DNA of 64,000 bases from Notamacropus eugenii (Eukaryota; Chordata; Mammalia; Diprotodontia; Macropodidae). This document shows, one piece after another, positions 11,965 to 22,195 of the stretch. Position 1 is the stretch's first letter. Every line of letters starts with the position of its first letter. The translations under genes were made by a program, and so were the position numbers. The notes beneath the pieces are model-generated. The model worked only from the letters and a program-made list of their open reading frames with translations, made no database searches and was not told where the DNA came from. The stretch spans positions 554,110,705 through 554,174,704 of the forward strand of contig NC_092872.1 in assembly GCF_028372415.1 (NCBI RefSeq), read 5' to 3'.

Positions 11965-12190
11965 TCATAGTGGAAAAGACTGCTGAATTTGGAGTCAGAG
12001 AATGTGGGTTCATATTCTAGTTCTGTATTTTACTTACTGTATGACACTGAGTATATCAATTAACTTTTCAGATCATCCGTTTTCTTACCTTTAAAAGGGA
12101 AATAATAATAGCACCTATTTCATAAGGCTTTTCTGAGGGTTAAAAAAATGAGATCACATTCATAAAGTGCTTTACAACAAACAAAACATA
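11965..12190 (+). repeat. MIR relic
   Basis: Diverged sense MIR: gaatttggagtcagagaatg, then tgacactgagtatatcaat, then aataataatagcacctattt and cataaagtgctttacaa. Confidence 0.65.
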
Positions 12191-12389
12191 AAACCAAAAT
12201 CAAAACCAAAGAGACTATGCACATGCTAGCTATTATATTAATTGTGAAATCAAAAGCTTGGACTAGATGAGGTCCAGTTTCTCCTCCGGCTAGAATCTTC
12301 AGAGTATCTCAAAGAAATAATCTCCCTGTTGTTATGAGGTTTGCTTTTGGAGATTTCTAACTTTGGGAAAGGCATATTTCTTCTGAATA

Positions 12390-12570
12390 GTCATATAGGA
12401 TCATAGATAAAAAGCTGGAAGAAGCCTCCAAGGTTTCAACTTGCTCATTTTACAGTTGAGGAAATTAGGGTGAAGTATCTTACATAAAGTCACATAAGTA
12501 GTAAGCACCACAGGTGAGATTTAAACCCAAGGTCCTGTGACTGTTCTTTGTTGAATCATATACCATCTAA
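12390..12570 (-). repeat. MIR-like SINE relic (antisense)
   Basis: Contains gctggaagaagcctccaagg, attttacagttgaggaaatt and taagtcacat-type phrases typical of antisense ancient SINEs. Confidence 0.55.
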
Positions 12571-12639
12571 ATGGAGGAGGGACTGAAGGAATAAAGAAGT
12601 GGTGGTCTTTAACAGGAATGGAAAAAGGCAAGATTTGAA

Positions 12640-13200
12640 TGTTATCGGATTCCCTTTCAACCAGATCAATTGTTCTTTACAATCTCTAGACTATGACTGG
12701 GCAGGCTAGCTTATTGTTTCAGGGAGTTTTTCATTTTCTGAATGCTCATTAAAATTTTCAGCTCTGGTTTGGGTTAGCAGCACTTCCTTCATCAGGAATT
12801 TCTTGTGAATACAGATCCTGTACTTCACAATAACCCCTCTCCTCCCACCCCTCACTTTCCCCTGCATCTTTCTCCTTGTGTATCAGTGAATAGGGAAGAG
12901 AGCAAAGGAGGATGGAGAGGCCCTGCCCTCAGCCTCAATTGATCAGAACCCAAGGATTACTGCACCACTGACTGCTAATCAATAGATATTGAGTGGAAAC
13001 TTTGGCTTTAAATTCAGTGAGGTTAATGAGTGTCTACGCAAAACAATGGGCTGAAATATGATCTGCCCATTCAAGGACCTGCTGAGGGAGGATTGTTCAC
13101 CCTGGTCGGTGCTGAGGAAACTGTGGTAGGCAGAGACTTCAGCTGAGTCTCCCTCTTATCCCCACCCTTTATTTGTTCAGTTGCATTCTTCACCTTCAGA
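12640..13200. promoter_or_regulatory. repeat-free block, candidate conserved non-coding element
   Basis: No repeat recognised over about 560 bp. It contains homeodomain-like sites (ggattac near 12954, gctaatcaatag near 12975) and is flanked by old repeats. Regulatory function is only inferred from the absence of repeats. Confidence 0.25.
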
Positions 13201-15650
13201 GAATTAATGCAAACTCAGTGACCAACAAATAAACCATCAGATAGGATTCCATGTATCTGAACTCCCCAAAGTCTGAGTCTCATATGTTTTAAGGACAGAA
13301 GCCATGTGAAGCTACAATGGTTTCCCAAATGAAACCTTCAGTTCTCTCATCTTTTAAATGGACAGTTGGGCTCAGAGCACAAGAGCTTACAGAATGGAGA
13401 AAACGATAATATTTCCTGGCAGGCAAAAATCATCCCAGTTTTTGAAAAAGAGGGTGCTTTGTCTAGAAATTAAAAAGCTTATAGCAAAGGGCAGTAAATA
13501 GAAACAAAGAAAAAAATATAAAGGATAAAAAGACTTTAGCTTTTGATGCTGAGGGGTAAAAATATTAGTAGATTTGGATAAATATTGTATAGACTTGCTG
13601 CATATATATATGATAGGATGTGGTGTAGGTAGGAACATAAAGTTCAATCTAATGCAATTCAGCAAACATTAAGTACCTACTATTATGTTCAAAGCAGGCA
13701 TTTTGGCTTCTCCGGGTAGAAAATAATGTTGAAGAATTAAATAGAGGGGGAATTCTCAATTCACTGCATTTGTCTATCTTGTAGATAGCAAGAAAATGGT
13801 TCTATAAGAGTCTTTTTCTTAGATTTTGTTGTTCGGATTTAAAACACAAACTGAGAAGAATTCATTGATGATCTCTGATTTGAATTTTATTTATTTAGGG
13901 CATGATCAATCAACAAGCATTGCTCAGATGTCTACTATGTGGCAGGGTCCAATTGAAGCTAGATGACATGAATTTATAATGTACTTCACATGGTTATGTG
14001 ATTTCCTCTTGACCTAGTCAACAACAACACATGAACAGGCATGGAAGAGGAGAATGGAAAGAGGAGACAAGGCTGAGGTTTGGCAAATGGTGAGAGGCAG
14101 AGAGAACAAGAAGGTCAGGGGAGGTAAAAGGACCCTAAATCCTTCCCCCACCCCACCCACCACTACATACAAATAATGTTCTTTCCTTCCCATTTCCATA
14201 TACTCCTCATAATACTCTCACTCAGCAATCTTTCCTCCTTTGAAGTTCTCAATATCAAAATGTTCTACCCAAACTAGACCATCAAACTATGGCATCTCTT
14301 ATAATCCCTGGTTCCTAGATCATTCTCCCTCTTTCTTCAGGGATTTTAGGACCAAACTCACCATCTTCCTGTCTTCCTCAACTCATGCCTTTATACTCAG
14401 GACTTCAACATTAGTATTAATGCTTCCTCAAATTCCCTAATCTTCTAATTCCTCTCTATCCTTAAATACTAGACTTTTGTCTTTCATTTGACCTTAGTCA
14501 CACATTCAGATGATTACACCCTGGATCTCACCATAAAAGTATTTGATTTCTTTCATCAAAAATTCTAATATTCCTCTTTTTATCCAAAACCTTCTATTGT
14601 CCATCTGTTCACAATTTTGTTCACAATATTGTTCATAATCATATGTCTTAAGCCTACGCTCTGCCCTCACAGAGATTTCCAACCCCTTTGACTCTCAGCA
14701 CTTTCTCATACATTTTTTGCTATGACTTTGCTTCCTTCCCTCCCTCACACTGATCCACTATAACCAACACAACTCTAAATTGTCCTCTGTGCACAAATTA
14801 CTTTTCCCCTTGTCCTATAGGCACTCACCTCTTATTAAACCACTGCCTTGAATTACTCCTACTCTCTGTCTTCTCAGCTCCCATTTGCTGTTCTGCTGAA
14901 TGGAGCTGGAGGAAGTCATACAGTCATGTGGACTAGATACATTTATGCAATCCAACTTCAAATGGGCCCCTACAGCAACAAGGCACTCCTTTTATTATCT
15001 TTTCCCTCATTCAGCACAAGAGCTTTTCCAAATCTCTTGCCTCTAGTCTTCTATATCCTTTCCTCTGCTCCTGTCTCTTAGCAGAGAACCTCAACTCATA
15101 TTTAACTGAGAAAGCTGAGACCATTTAATGTGAGTTCTTGCTTAACCCCTTCTGTTCATCTCAAAACTCTTTGACATCATCTCTCACTCTCCCTCCCTTT
15201 CTTTTACTTACCTGACTATAAAGTGGCTCTTCCTATCAAGGCCATCTCATCTACATGTTCCCTTCATCTCATCCCTCCCTAGAACCTCAGTCATCTCTCA
15301 CCCTCATCCCCTTCTTCAACATCTCCCTAGATACAGGCTCCTTCTAGAAAGAAAGACATGTCCAAGTCACCTAGATCCTTAAAACATATATACACATACA
15401 CACACATGCACATACACATATGTGAACATACCAAAAAACTCACTATAAGTCGTTTGCATTAACCATGTACTATACCTGTAATGTACTATTTCCTCACCTC
15501 TGTTTCACTGAAAACCCCTCACTTTAAAACACAGCTTTAGTACCAGCAAATGGGGCTTATCCTGAACTTTGCAATTGCTTGTACCCTCCCTTTCAAACCA
15601 TCTTATATTTAACTATTTGTATTTACATGGACTTATTCCATTCATAGTTA
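13201..15650. other. mostly unassigned sequence; C/T-rich from about 14200 to 15370
   Basis: A short antisense L2 tail lies near 13900-13965 (caacaagcattgctcagatg). The C/T-rich stretch may be a badly decayed LINE ORF region, but I cannot place it in a family. Open frames here are not convincing. Confidence 0.35.
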
Positions 15651-15654
15651 CACT

Positions 15655-15971
15655 TGGTGAAGTTAGTGGCACAGTGGGGAGAATGCTAGGCTTATAGTCA
15701 GGAAGACCTCACATCTAGTCTCAGGCAATTACTAGCTGTGTGACCCTGAGCAAGTCACTTAAAATCTGTTGGCCTTAGTTTCTTTGGCTATAAAATGGGA
15801 ATAATAATAGCACCTGTCTCTCAGGGTCTCTGTGAGAATCAAACATGATCATTGTAAAGCTTTTAGCATAGTGCCTGGTACACAGTAAGCACTACTGAAA
15901 AGTTAGCTGTGCTCATTATCATCATTGTCATCCTCCTCCTCCTCCTCCTCATTCTTCTTCTTCTTCTTATA
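15655..15971 (+). repeat. MIR-type SINE ending in (CTC)n/(TTC)n
   Basis: Reads agttagtggcacagtgggga, then gctgtgtgaccctgagcaag, then ggaataataatagcacctgt. A cctcctcctc and ttcttcttctt tract ends it at 15930-15970. Confidence 0.8.
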
Positions 15972-16397
15972 TCATTTCATCATACCATGTACTTAGGTCA
16001 GAACTAGCATGGTCCTGGGACTTCTGGTGCTTACGACCAAGTGAGCATTGGTTTCTTTGAGGCAAATAAGATAAATAATTTCTTCATGATTGGTCATTTG
16101 GGGTTCTCTATTCTTCATGAGAGCAAGGAATAACCTACAGACATGCAGTGTTTAGAGAATGAGAAGAGGTCCCAAACATATTAAATGTCATCCTCATGCC
16201 AGATTAATGGGAGCATTGGAGAAGAGTCAGACAGGATAAACAGGCATGGATGAGGAAGCTTGAAAATCATCTATGAGATCTCAGATTCATTGAAGTATTT
16301 TGCAATATCCTCTTTTTCAACATTGGTGGTCTAGACTGCTATGGCCTGGACTCCAACCATCCTTCCACCTTTCCATTTTAGGGGATACAGATACAGA

Positions 16398-16417
16398 TAC
16401 ACACACACTCACACACT

Positions 16418-16505
<88 letters not shown>

Positions 16506-16527
16506 TGTATGTATGTATGTATGTATG
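16398..16527. repeat. compound microsatellite (AC)n(AT)n(ATGT)n
   Basis: Consecutive pure runs: cacacac, then about 57 bases of AT, then about 50 bases of ATGT. It directly abuts the 5' end of the LTR, and the same ATGT motif resumes at 17779. Confidence 0.95.
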
Positions 16528-17140
16528 TGTTGGGACTGGAAGCTCAATTCCGTGTGGACGGTCTCGGGCGGGTAAAAGTGGGACTTCTAAATCTTAGAGT
16601 CTTACGAGGCCCTCCATGAACAGCGGGGGTTCGAGAAGGTCAGACTGAGCTAGCTCGGCTAGCTCGGGTATTTCCGCCTCTCCCCCGGAGATACCTGATG
16701 GGTGGAGTCTCCCTGCCCTCGAGGTCGTCCCGGATTGGAGCACACCTAGTTACCTAACAGCACGGTATTGAGATGCAAACTGTGTGGCTGAAGATTAAGT
16801 AGGATTGAGGAAGCCTAAAAGCTCTCTTAGCACGTGTGGGGCCAAAGAGAAAAGTAGGGCTCCGCTTCTTTTCTTTCCTCTCTCCCCTCCCCCTCTCTCC
16901 CCGCTTGTACTTCTACTTCCAATCCCTTAAGCTTAGCCTCCTTAGGAAATCTCCCCCTCTTCGTCCTAAGAAAGAAGACTCCCCTGCACTTGTAACCGAA
17001 ACCCTGTAATAAAGCTCAACCCCTGTTTGACTCTGGAACGTCCTTTCTCTCATACGTGCATCCGGCGTGGCCGGCCGAAGACCTCGGGAGGTGAGGTAAG
17101 GAAGACTCGGGTAGCCCAATACAGGCCTCTAGGCTTGGCA
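16528..17140 (+). repeat. complete retroviral LTR
   Basis: Canonical TG...CA ends, 613 bp. A polyadenylation signal AATAAA lies at 17008-17013, with the expected short distance to the LTR end, so U5 is roughly 110 bases. No clear TATA box is visible; tctaaatc or ctaaaag are weak options. The U5 part contains six CpGs in about 50 bases. A strong 5' splice-donor-like GAGGTAAGG sits at 17093-17101, upstream of the primer site. Confidence 0.85.
17008..17013 (+). promoter_or_regulatory. LTR polyadenylation signal AATAAA
   Basis: Perfect hexamer in the LTR, followed by a GT-rich stretch (cctgtttgactctgg). This is the usual R-region layout. Confidence 0.75.
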
Positions 17141-17142
17141 GT

Positions 17143-17160
17143 TGGCGCCCCAACAGGGAT
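17143..17160 (+). promoter_or_regulatory. retroviral primer binding site, tRNA-Lys type
   Basis: TGGCGCCCCAACAGGGAT, starting 2 bases after the LTR. It matches the Lys3-type site at 16 of 18 positions as I recall it, differing at positions 9 and 18. Lys-type sites are characteristic of betaretroviruses and lentiviruses. Confidence 0.8.
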
Positions 17161-17294
17161 TGGGAGCGTAGATAATCCTGGGTGCTTTTGGGGTACACCC
17201 AGAAGGGGCTGTGAAAGAAGCGAGTCCCGAATCCTAGATTCGGAAGGAGAGAAAGGGGAGAGAAGCTTCCCAAACCCCTGGGAAAAGGGCAGGG

Positions 17295-17765
17295 ATGAGG
17301 AATCAATTGCCAGTAATAAAGCCAGAGGAACAGGAGGTCTGGGCTGAGAAACTTCACAGGGAATGCAGGGAGGCGGGGGTCACAATAGAGTTAAACGACC
17401 TCCGAGAATTTTGTAAGGAAGGGCCGGAGAGGCCAGGGCGGGATTGGAATGAGAGTGGAAGCGGAGAGAGGGGAGGGGAGGACCCAGGCAAGCAGAAAGT
17501 TAAGCGGAAAGTTAAGGAGCGTAAAGAAAAAATAGACCCGGAGCTCCATCTAGCGGATGGAAAAGGCGAGGCAGGGGAGAATACGCCGTGCCTTCCCTCC
17601 GCGCCTCCTTATAACCTGCTCCATTGGTCAGACAGTTCAGGGCCACAGTCCAGTTTGGAAAAAGGAATAAGAAAGGCTATAGAGAATGGAGAAGATGTAG
17701 GGACATTTCCTGTGTTAGAAATAGCGGACCCCAGTGTCCCCGGTGGGGTTCGGAGGAGCCACTAA
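17295..17765 (+). pseudogene. gag-like open frame, 156 codons, C-terminally broken
   Basis: The start is the first ATG in this frame after the primer site, in a moderate context (G at -3). Features: an N-terminal helix-like part (about 1-42), a basic K/R-rich stretch (67-79), a P(T/S)AP-type late-domain motif PSAP at 101-104 followed by PYN, and a TFPVLE segment at 137-142. The last resembles the residues just before capsid in betaretroviral Gag. There is no N-terminal Gly for myristoylation (it begins MRN), and the matrix part is shorter than usual, so there may be an internal deletion. The frame ends at TAA about 13 bases before the element ends, and no capsid follows. It cannot make a working Gag. 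Confidence 0.65.
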
Positions 17766-17778
17766 GGAAGGCCTTTAG

Positions 17779-17806
17779 CATGTATGTATGTATGTATGTA
17801 TGTATT
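17779..17806 (+). repeat. (ATGT)n microsatellite, right flank of the retroviral insertion
   Basis: Six to seven ATGT units, then tttatggg. It continues the array that ends at 16527 on the left side of the retroviral block. Confidence 0.9.
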
Positions 17807-17807
17807 T

Positions 17808-18055
17808 ATGGGTGGTTAGGTTGTGTAGTGGATTGAGTGCTAGACCTGAAGTGAGGAAAGCTTATCTTTCTGAATTCAAATCTGACCACAGACATTTACT
17901 AGTTGCGTGACCTTGGACAAATCACTTAACCTTGCTATCTTCAATTCCTCATCTGTAAAATGAGCTAGAAAAGCAAAAGGCAAACCACTCCAGTATCTTT
18001 GTCAAATGGGGTCATGAAGAGTCAGATGTAACTGAACAGTAACAATGAGTACGCA
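17808..18055 (+). mobile_element. CORE-SINE with BovB-like tail
   Basis: Head gggtggttaggttgtgtag, CORE gttgcgtgaccttggacaaa, tail aatggggtcatgaagagtca followed by actgaacagtaacaa. Nearly full length. Confidence 0.85.
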
Positions 18056-18279
18056 TATAATTAATATATGTATATGAAAACATATTTTATATGCACATGT
18101 ATAGGTATTGTTAATATTATACTTTACACGTTTTGAAAGAAAATTCACTAAAAACACATTTAAACAGAACATTTTAGAGAGGCATTTCAAAATAAAAGGA
18201 ATCCAAGATATTTTACTTTGTTACAGAAAGATCCAGACCCAGGGTATGATTAAAGTATAGAGTGAATCCATATTTATAA

Positions 18280-18520
18280 CGAAGGTAGAGTCAGGGAGAC
18301 TTGAATTCAATTTCTGCTTCAGGCTCTAATTCCCTGTGTGATGCTGGGCAAGTCACTTAACCTCTCTCAGACTCAGTTTCATCAGCTCTACAATAGAGAT
18401 GATAATTATAGTACCTGTCTCACAGAGCCGCTGTAAAGATCAAATGAGATAACTTTTATAAAAAGCTTTGCAAACCTTAAATGATTGTGCAAATTATTAT
18501 TATCACCATTATTATTATAT
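18280..18520 (+). repeat. MIR-type SINE
   Basis: Reads gtagagtcagggagacttga, then gatgctgggcaagtcactta, then gtacctgtctcacagagccg and aaagctttgcaaacctt. Confidence 0.8.
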
Positions 18521-18664
18521 CCATTCATACAAAATATATACAGATTAAATGCAAAATTAATACAAAGGTAGTTAGGGAAAGATGGTACTAGTATTTGGAG
18601 GAAATTGTAGAAGTAGCTGTGCTGTGAAAGAAGTGAGTGGTTCTATGAGGAAGAGGGGAGACAG

Positions 18665-19640
18665 GCAAATAGGCATGCAATAAACATTTATTCTGAACTT
18701 ATTATGTGCCAGGTATTATGCTGAGGTAGAAATACAGGTAAAATAATGATAATACTTGTCCTTACAAAGCTTACATTCTAATGGAGTAAGACAACACACA
18801 AAAGGAAGCTGAAAAGCCTGGGGAGGGGAGAGTAGAAAAAGTACTCACTTGGAAGCATGGTGGCAAAGTCCTAAAGATCAGAAGTACAGCCTGAAGGGGA
18901 ACAAAGCATGGTTGACCTGCTCCAGTTCCCAGAACAGAAGCTTCTAGAAGGAACTTGCTAATGCGAGAAGAAGGCCAGTAGGATAAGTTCAGAGAAAAAA
19001 GCCATTTGAGTCATGATAGAAAAGTCTGGACAGTCTTAGCTAGTTTGAGAGAAAATGGGTATAAAGGATGGCCAGTAGAAAGCACAGAGGGGAGATGGAG
19101 TATGGAACAGGGAGATGGCATATTTGATTGTGCTATTGAGAGCAACAAAGGGATTAGTATGTAGTCAAATGAGCAATATTGGGATAAGATTATGAAGATC
19201 ATTAAAAGTCAAAGAGAAGTTTATGTTTAACTCTATAGGCAATAGGGATCCACTAGAGTTTATTGAGCAGGAAGAGCAATGTGGTCAAATTTGGATTTAA
19301 AGAAAATCATTTTGATAGCTGTATGCAGGATGAATTACAGCAGGGAGAGCCTTGAGTCAGGGATGCCCTTTAGGAGTCTATGGCAGTAGTTAAGGAGAGA
19401 GGTGATGAGGACCTGAAACAATGTGGTGGCTATGTCAGGAGAGAGAAAGGTGTGAGATGTTGAAGAGTTACAATAGCCAATTGTTCACTGATTGGATATA
19501 TAAGGAAGGAGACTGAAGAGGCATGGACAATTCCAAGGCTACTGGAAGAATGAAAGAACAGTGTCTTTAACAAAAATAATGAATTTTAGTAGAAGGGCAG
19601 GTAGAAATGGAGAGACACTGTTGATTCAAAGAAACAATAA
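18665..19640 (-). repeat. L2 LINE, long antisense copy
   Basis: It begins with the antisense 3' end (caataaacatttattctgaac, then gtgccaggtattatgctgag). It continues upstream through the L2 ORF region: agagtttattgagcaggaag, then aaagaaaatcattttgatag, then ggcagtagttaaggagagag. At about 975 bp this is the longest L2 here. Confidence 0.7.
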
Positions 19641-19754
19641 AACATTCGAAATCTCCTCTGTATCCCTAATCCATCCTCAGCCATGGTTTCAGAATGAATT
19701 TATAAGGGTGATCTACTACTACTAAGTGCAGCCCTAATGTCAGAACCCTATTTG

Positions 19755-20215
19755 GATTTGATTTAAGGACAAGTTTTAGCACCAACATGATATTCACAGC
19801 GCCTAGGGAAGCTATGAATATGAATCACAAAATATCACAGTCTCTCCACATGGAAGACAGAACCAAAACATTTATTTAAACACCAGAAAGACAAATCCCA
19901 ACACCAGAAAGCCAAATCCATCATAGCAACAAAGAAATCTATACACAATAGCAAGGCCCCTTCCTAGGGCATTCCCACAAACAAGCACTCATTGCTCTCT
20001 GCCTACTTCCTCTCTTCACCTCACCTCTAACTGCTATATCCAACTTCCTTTCAGCTTTTCTCTACTCTTCCTGCTCCCCTTTTTGTCAAGCTCCTCCCAC
20101 TACAGACTCATGTAACACAGGCCTCCATGTGACTCAAACAGGTCACATGGGTATATTAATGGATGGGAAAGATCTTCCTATTGTGCAAAAAAATACATTA
20201 ACAATGCATAAGTCA
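19755..20215 (-). other. possible antisense LTR, unassigned
   Basis: On the minus strand an AATAAA (plus-strand tttatt near 19870) lies downstream of a C/G-richer segment, and no SINE or LINE is recognised. Clear TG...CA ends and a TATA box are missing, so this is weak. Confidence 0.25.
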
Positions 20216-20239
20216 AATACTGAAATATTCAAAGTTACC

Positions 20240-21500
20240 AAAAATATTATTTTATTTGCCCTAATAGAGCAGGTTGGCTTTTGAAGAGGCAAAGAAATTA
20301 GAAACCAAATTGCCAATATTTGTTAGATTGTGAAGAAAACTAAGAATATCAGAAATAAACTTCTATTTCTGCTTCATTGACTCTATACACTATGCCTTGA
20401 CTCTATACACTATAACAAAATAAGACAAGTACTCAAAGAGAAGGGATTGAAAGAACATCTTGTCTCCTGAGGAACCTGTATGTGGATCAAGAAGCAACAG
20501 AACTGAACATGGAACAAGTGAATGGTTTAAGTTTGGGAGAGAACAATATGCAAAGTTGTATACTGTCACCTGATTTATTTAAATTATGTGCAGAATGCAT
20601 CTTGCAAAATGCCAGCCTGGACAAATCAAAATCTGGAATTAAGGTTGCTGGAAGAAATATCAACAATCTCAGATATTCAGATGATAACACTCTGATGACA
20701 GAAAGTGAAGAAGAATGAAGAAGCCTTTTGGTCAGGGTGAAAGACAAGAGAGTAAGCTGGCTTGAAGAAAAAAATATCTTGGCAACTGTTCCCATCACTT
20801 CTTGGCAAACACAGGGAGAAAAAAAATAAAAGTGGTGTGAGATTTTTATTGGGCTCAAAGATCACAGTAGACAGTGACTGCAGCCATGAAACTAAAAGAT
20901 TCTTGCTCCTTTGAAGAAATGCTATACAAATCTGTATACCAAAAAGTATACCAAAAAGCAGAAACATTACCTTGCTGACAAAGGTCTATATAGTCAAAGC
21001 CATAGTTTTTCTAGTAATAGTGTGTGACTGTCAAAGAGAAAAAAGAGAAAAGAAAAAATAAAGAAAAAGAAACTATAAATTAGTATAAAAAAAAGCTAAG
21101 AGCTGCAGAATCAATACTTTCAAATTATGGTGCTACAGAAGACTTTTGAGAGTTCCTTGGACAGAAAGGAGGTCAAATCAGTCAGTATGGAAAGAAATTA
21201 ACTCAGGCTATTCACTGGAAGGTCAAATACTGAAACTTAGGCTTACATATTTTGGCCACATAATGAGAAGACTCATTGTAAAAGAGCCCAATTGTGGAAA
21301 AGATTGAAAACAAAAGGAAAAGGGGATGGCAGAGGATGTGATGGGTGGATAGTAAGTAGATGGGAAGATAGATGGGTAGATAGTGGAACAACGAATGTGA
21401 GCCTGGACAGACTTCAAGAGATAGTGGAGGATAGAAGGGCCTGGAATGCTATGGTCCATGGGGTCAGGAAGAGTCAGACATGGCTGAATGTCTGACCAAC
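20240..21500 (+). mobile_element. BovB-like RTE LINE relic, reverse-transcriptase domain to 3' end
   Basis: Frameshifted but readable RTE polymerase. QVGF occurs near 20270, FCFID near 20370, then LLRNLY, then CILSPDLFKLCAECILQNA (about 20560-20617), then IKVAGRNINNLRYSDDNTLM (about 20635-20700). The last holds the catalytic YxDD-type motif as YSDD, where YADD is usual. Downstream come RRLLRVPWT, RRSNQSVW and YFGHIMRR, then AWNAMVHGVRKSQTWL near 21440-21485, the conserved C-terminus. The 3' tail ggggtcaggaagagtcagac matches that of several SINEs here. Multiple stops and shifts make it non-functional. Confidence 0.85.
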
Positions 21501-21999
21501 AACAGTACAACATAGAAAACATGCACAACAATGATCAGCGGTGCTCAGTTTCCATAGACACGGACTCCCTCCTCTCTATTTGTAAACTCATGTGGTGACC
21601 AACATACTTTTTATGCAACCGTCAAGTCAGAGGGGTCCCAACTCCATGGGGTGGAAATTTTTATGTCTTTAAGTGACCAGGAAATTGTAGACAGGGGTGA
21701 ATCAAGTTTCAAGGCTCTTCAGAAATATGTATCCCTGTTGCATCTCTGTTTTAGGAATGGAAAGAGAATCCTAGTAAATATTGTCGTATCTCACCTGCCA
21801 CAAAATAGACTTGGAAAAGAGAAGATATACAAAGTAATACGATCCTTGTCTCCTAAGTATTTCAAAGGCTTTCTTGGAGAAAAAAAAAGGATTATGCTTA
21901 TTCTGTATGGCACCAGAAGGCCAATGAGTGAAATCAGATTTCTAAGTACCCTTCCTATTCTTAAGTCCTATTAGCCCATAAATTGTATAGAGGGAAATT

Positions 22000-22195
22000 A
22001 TGTTTGATATGATGAGAAGCTTTTGAATAGTTAGAGCAGTCCAAATGTGGAAAGGTGGTGAGTTCCTCATCACTGGAAGTATCAAAGTAGAGGGCAAATT
22101 CCCAGTTGTTGGGGATGTGGAAGAAGAGATTCCTTCTCAAGAACTGGACTAGGTGAGCCCTGAGTTCCCATGCAGCTCTGAGATTTTGATAACCT
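22000..22195 (+). repeat. L3/CR1-type LINE 3' end
   Basis: Reads aatagttagagcagtccaaa, ggtggtgagttcctcatcac, tggaagtatcaaagtagagg, ending catgcagctctgagattttg. This is the CR1/L3 terminal pattern. Sequence at 21501-21999 may belong to the same element but is not recognisable. Confidence 0.7.

Larger units (their letters stand above)
16528..17778 (+). mobile_element. partial endogenous retrovirus, betaretrovirus-like (ERVK type): LTR, primer site, leader, start of gag
   Basis: A GC-rich, CpG-rich block of about 1.25 kb in an AT-rich region. Order: a 613-bp LTR starting TGTTGGGACT and ending CTTGGCA, a 2-base gap, a Lys-type primer binding site, a leader of about 134 bases, then a gag-like frame that breaks near the expected matrix/capsid boundary. 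There is no further gag, pol, env or 3' LTR. The element stops at 17778 and ATGT repeats resume. Many intact CpGs and one long open frame suggest a recent insertion. Type is inferred from the primer site and gag motifs only. Confidence 0.85.

Noticed and set aside
16300..16619. Open frames with (YI)n and (CMYV)n repeats
   Set aside because: Translation of AT and ATGT microsatellites running into the LTR.
17027..17347. 106-codon open frame across the LTR end and leader, and the antisense 113-codon frame
   Set aside because: They cross the primer binding site and have no Gag or accessory-protein features; GC-rich sequence simply has fewer stops.
16540..17760. CpG-rich block as a host CpG-island promoter
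   Set aside because: TG...CA ends, AATAAA, a Lys-type primer site and a gag-like frame identify it as retroviral.
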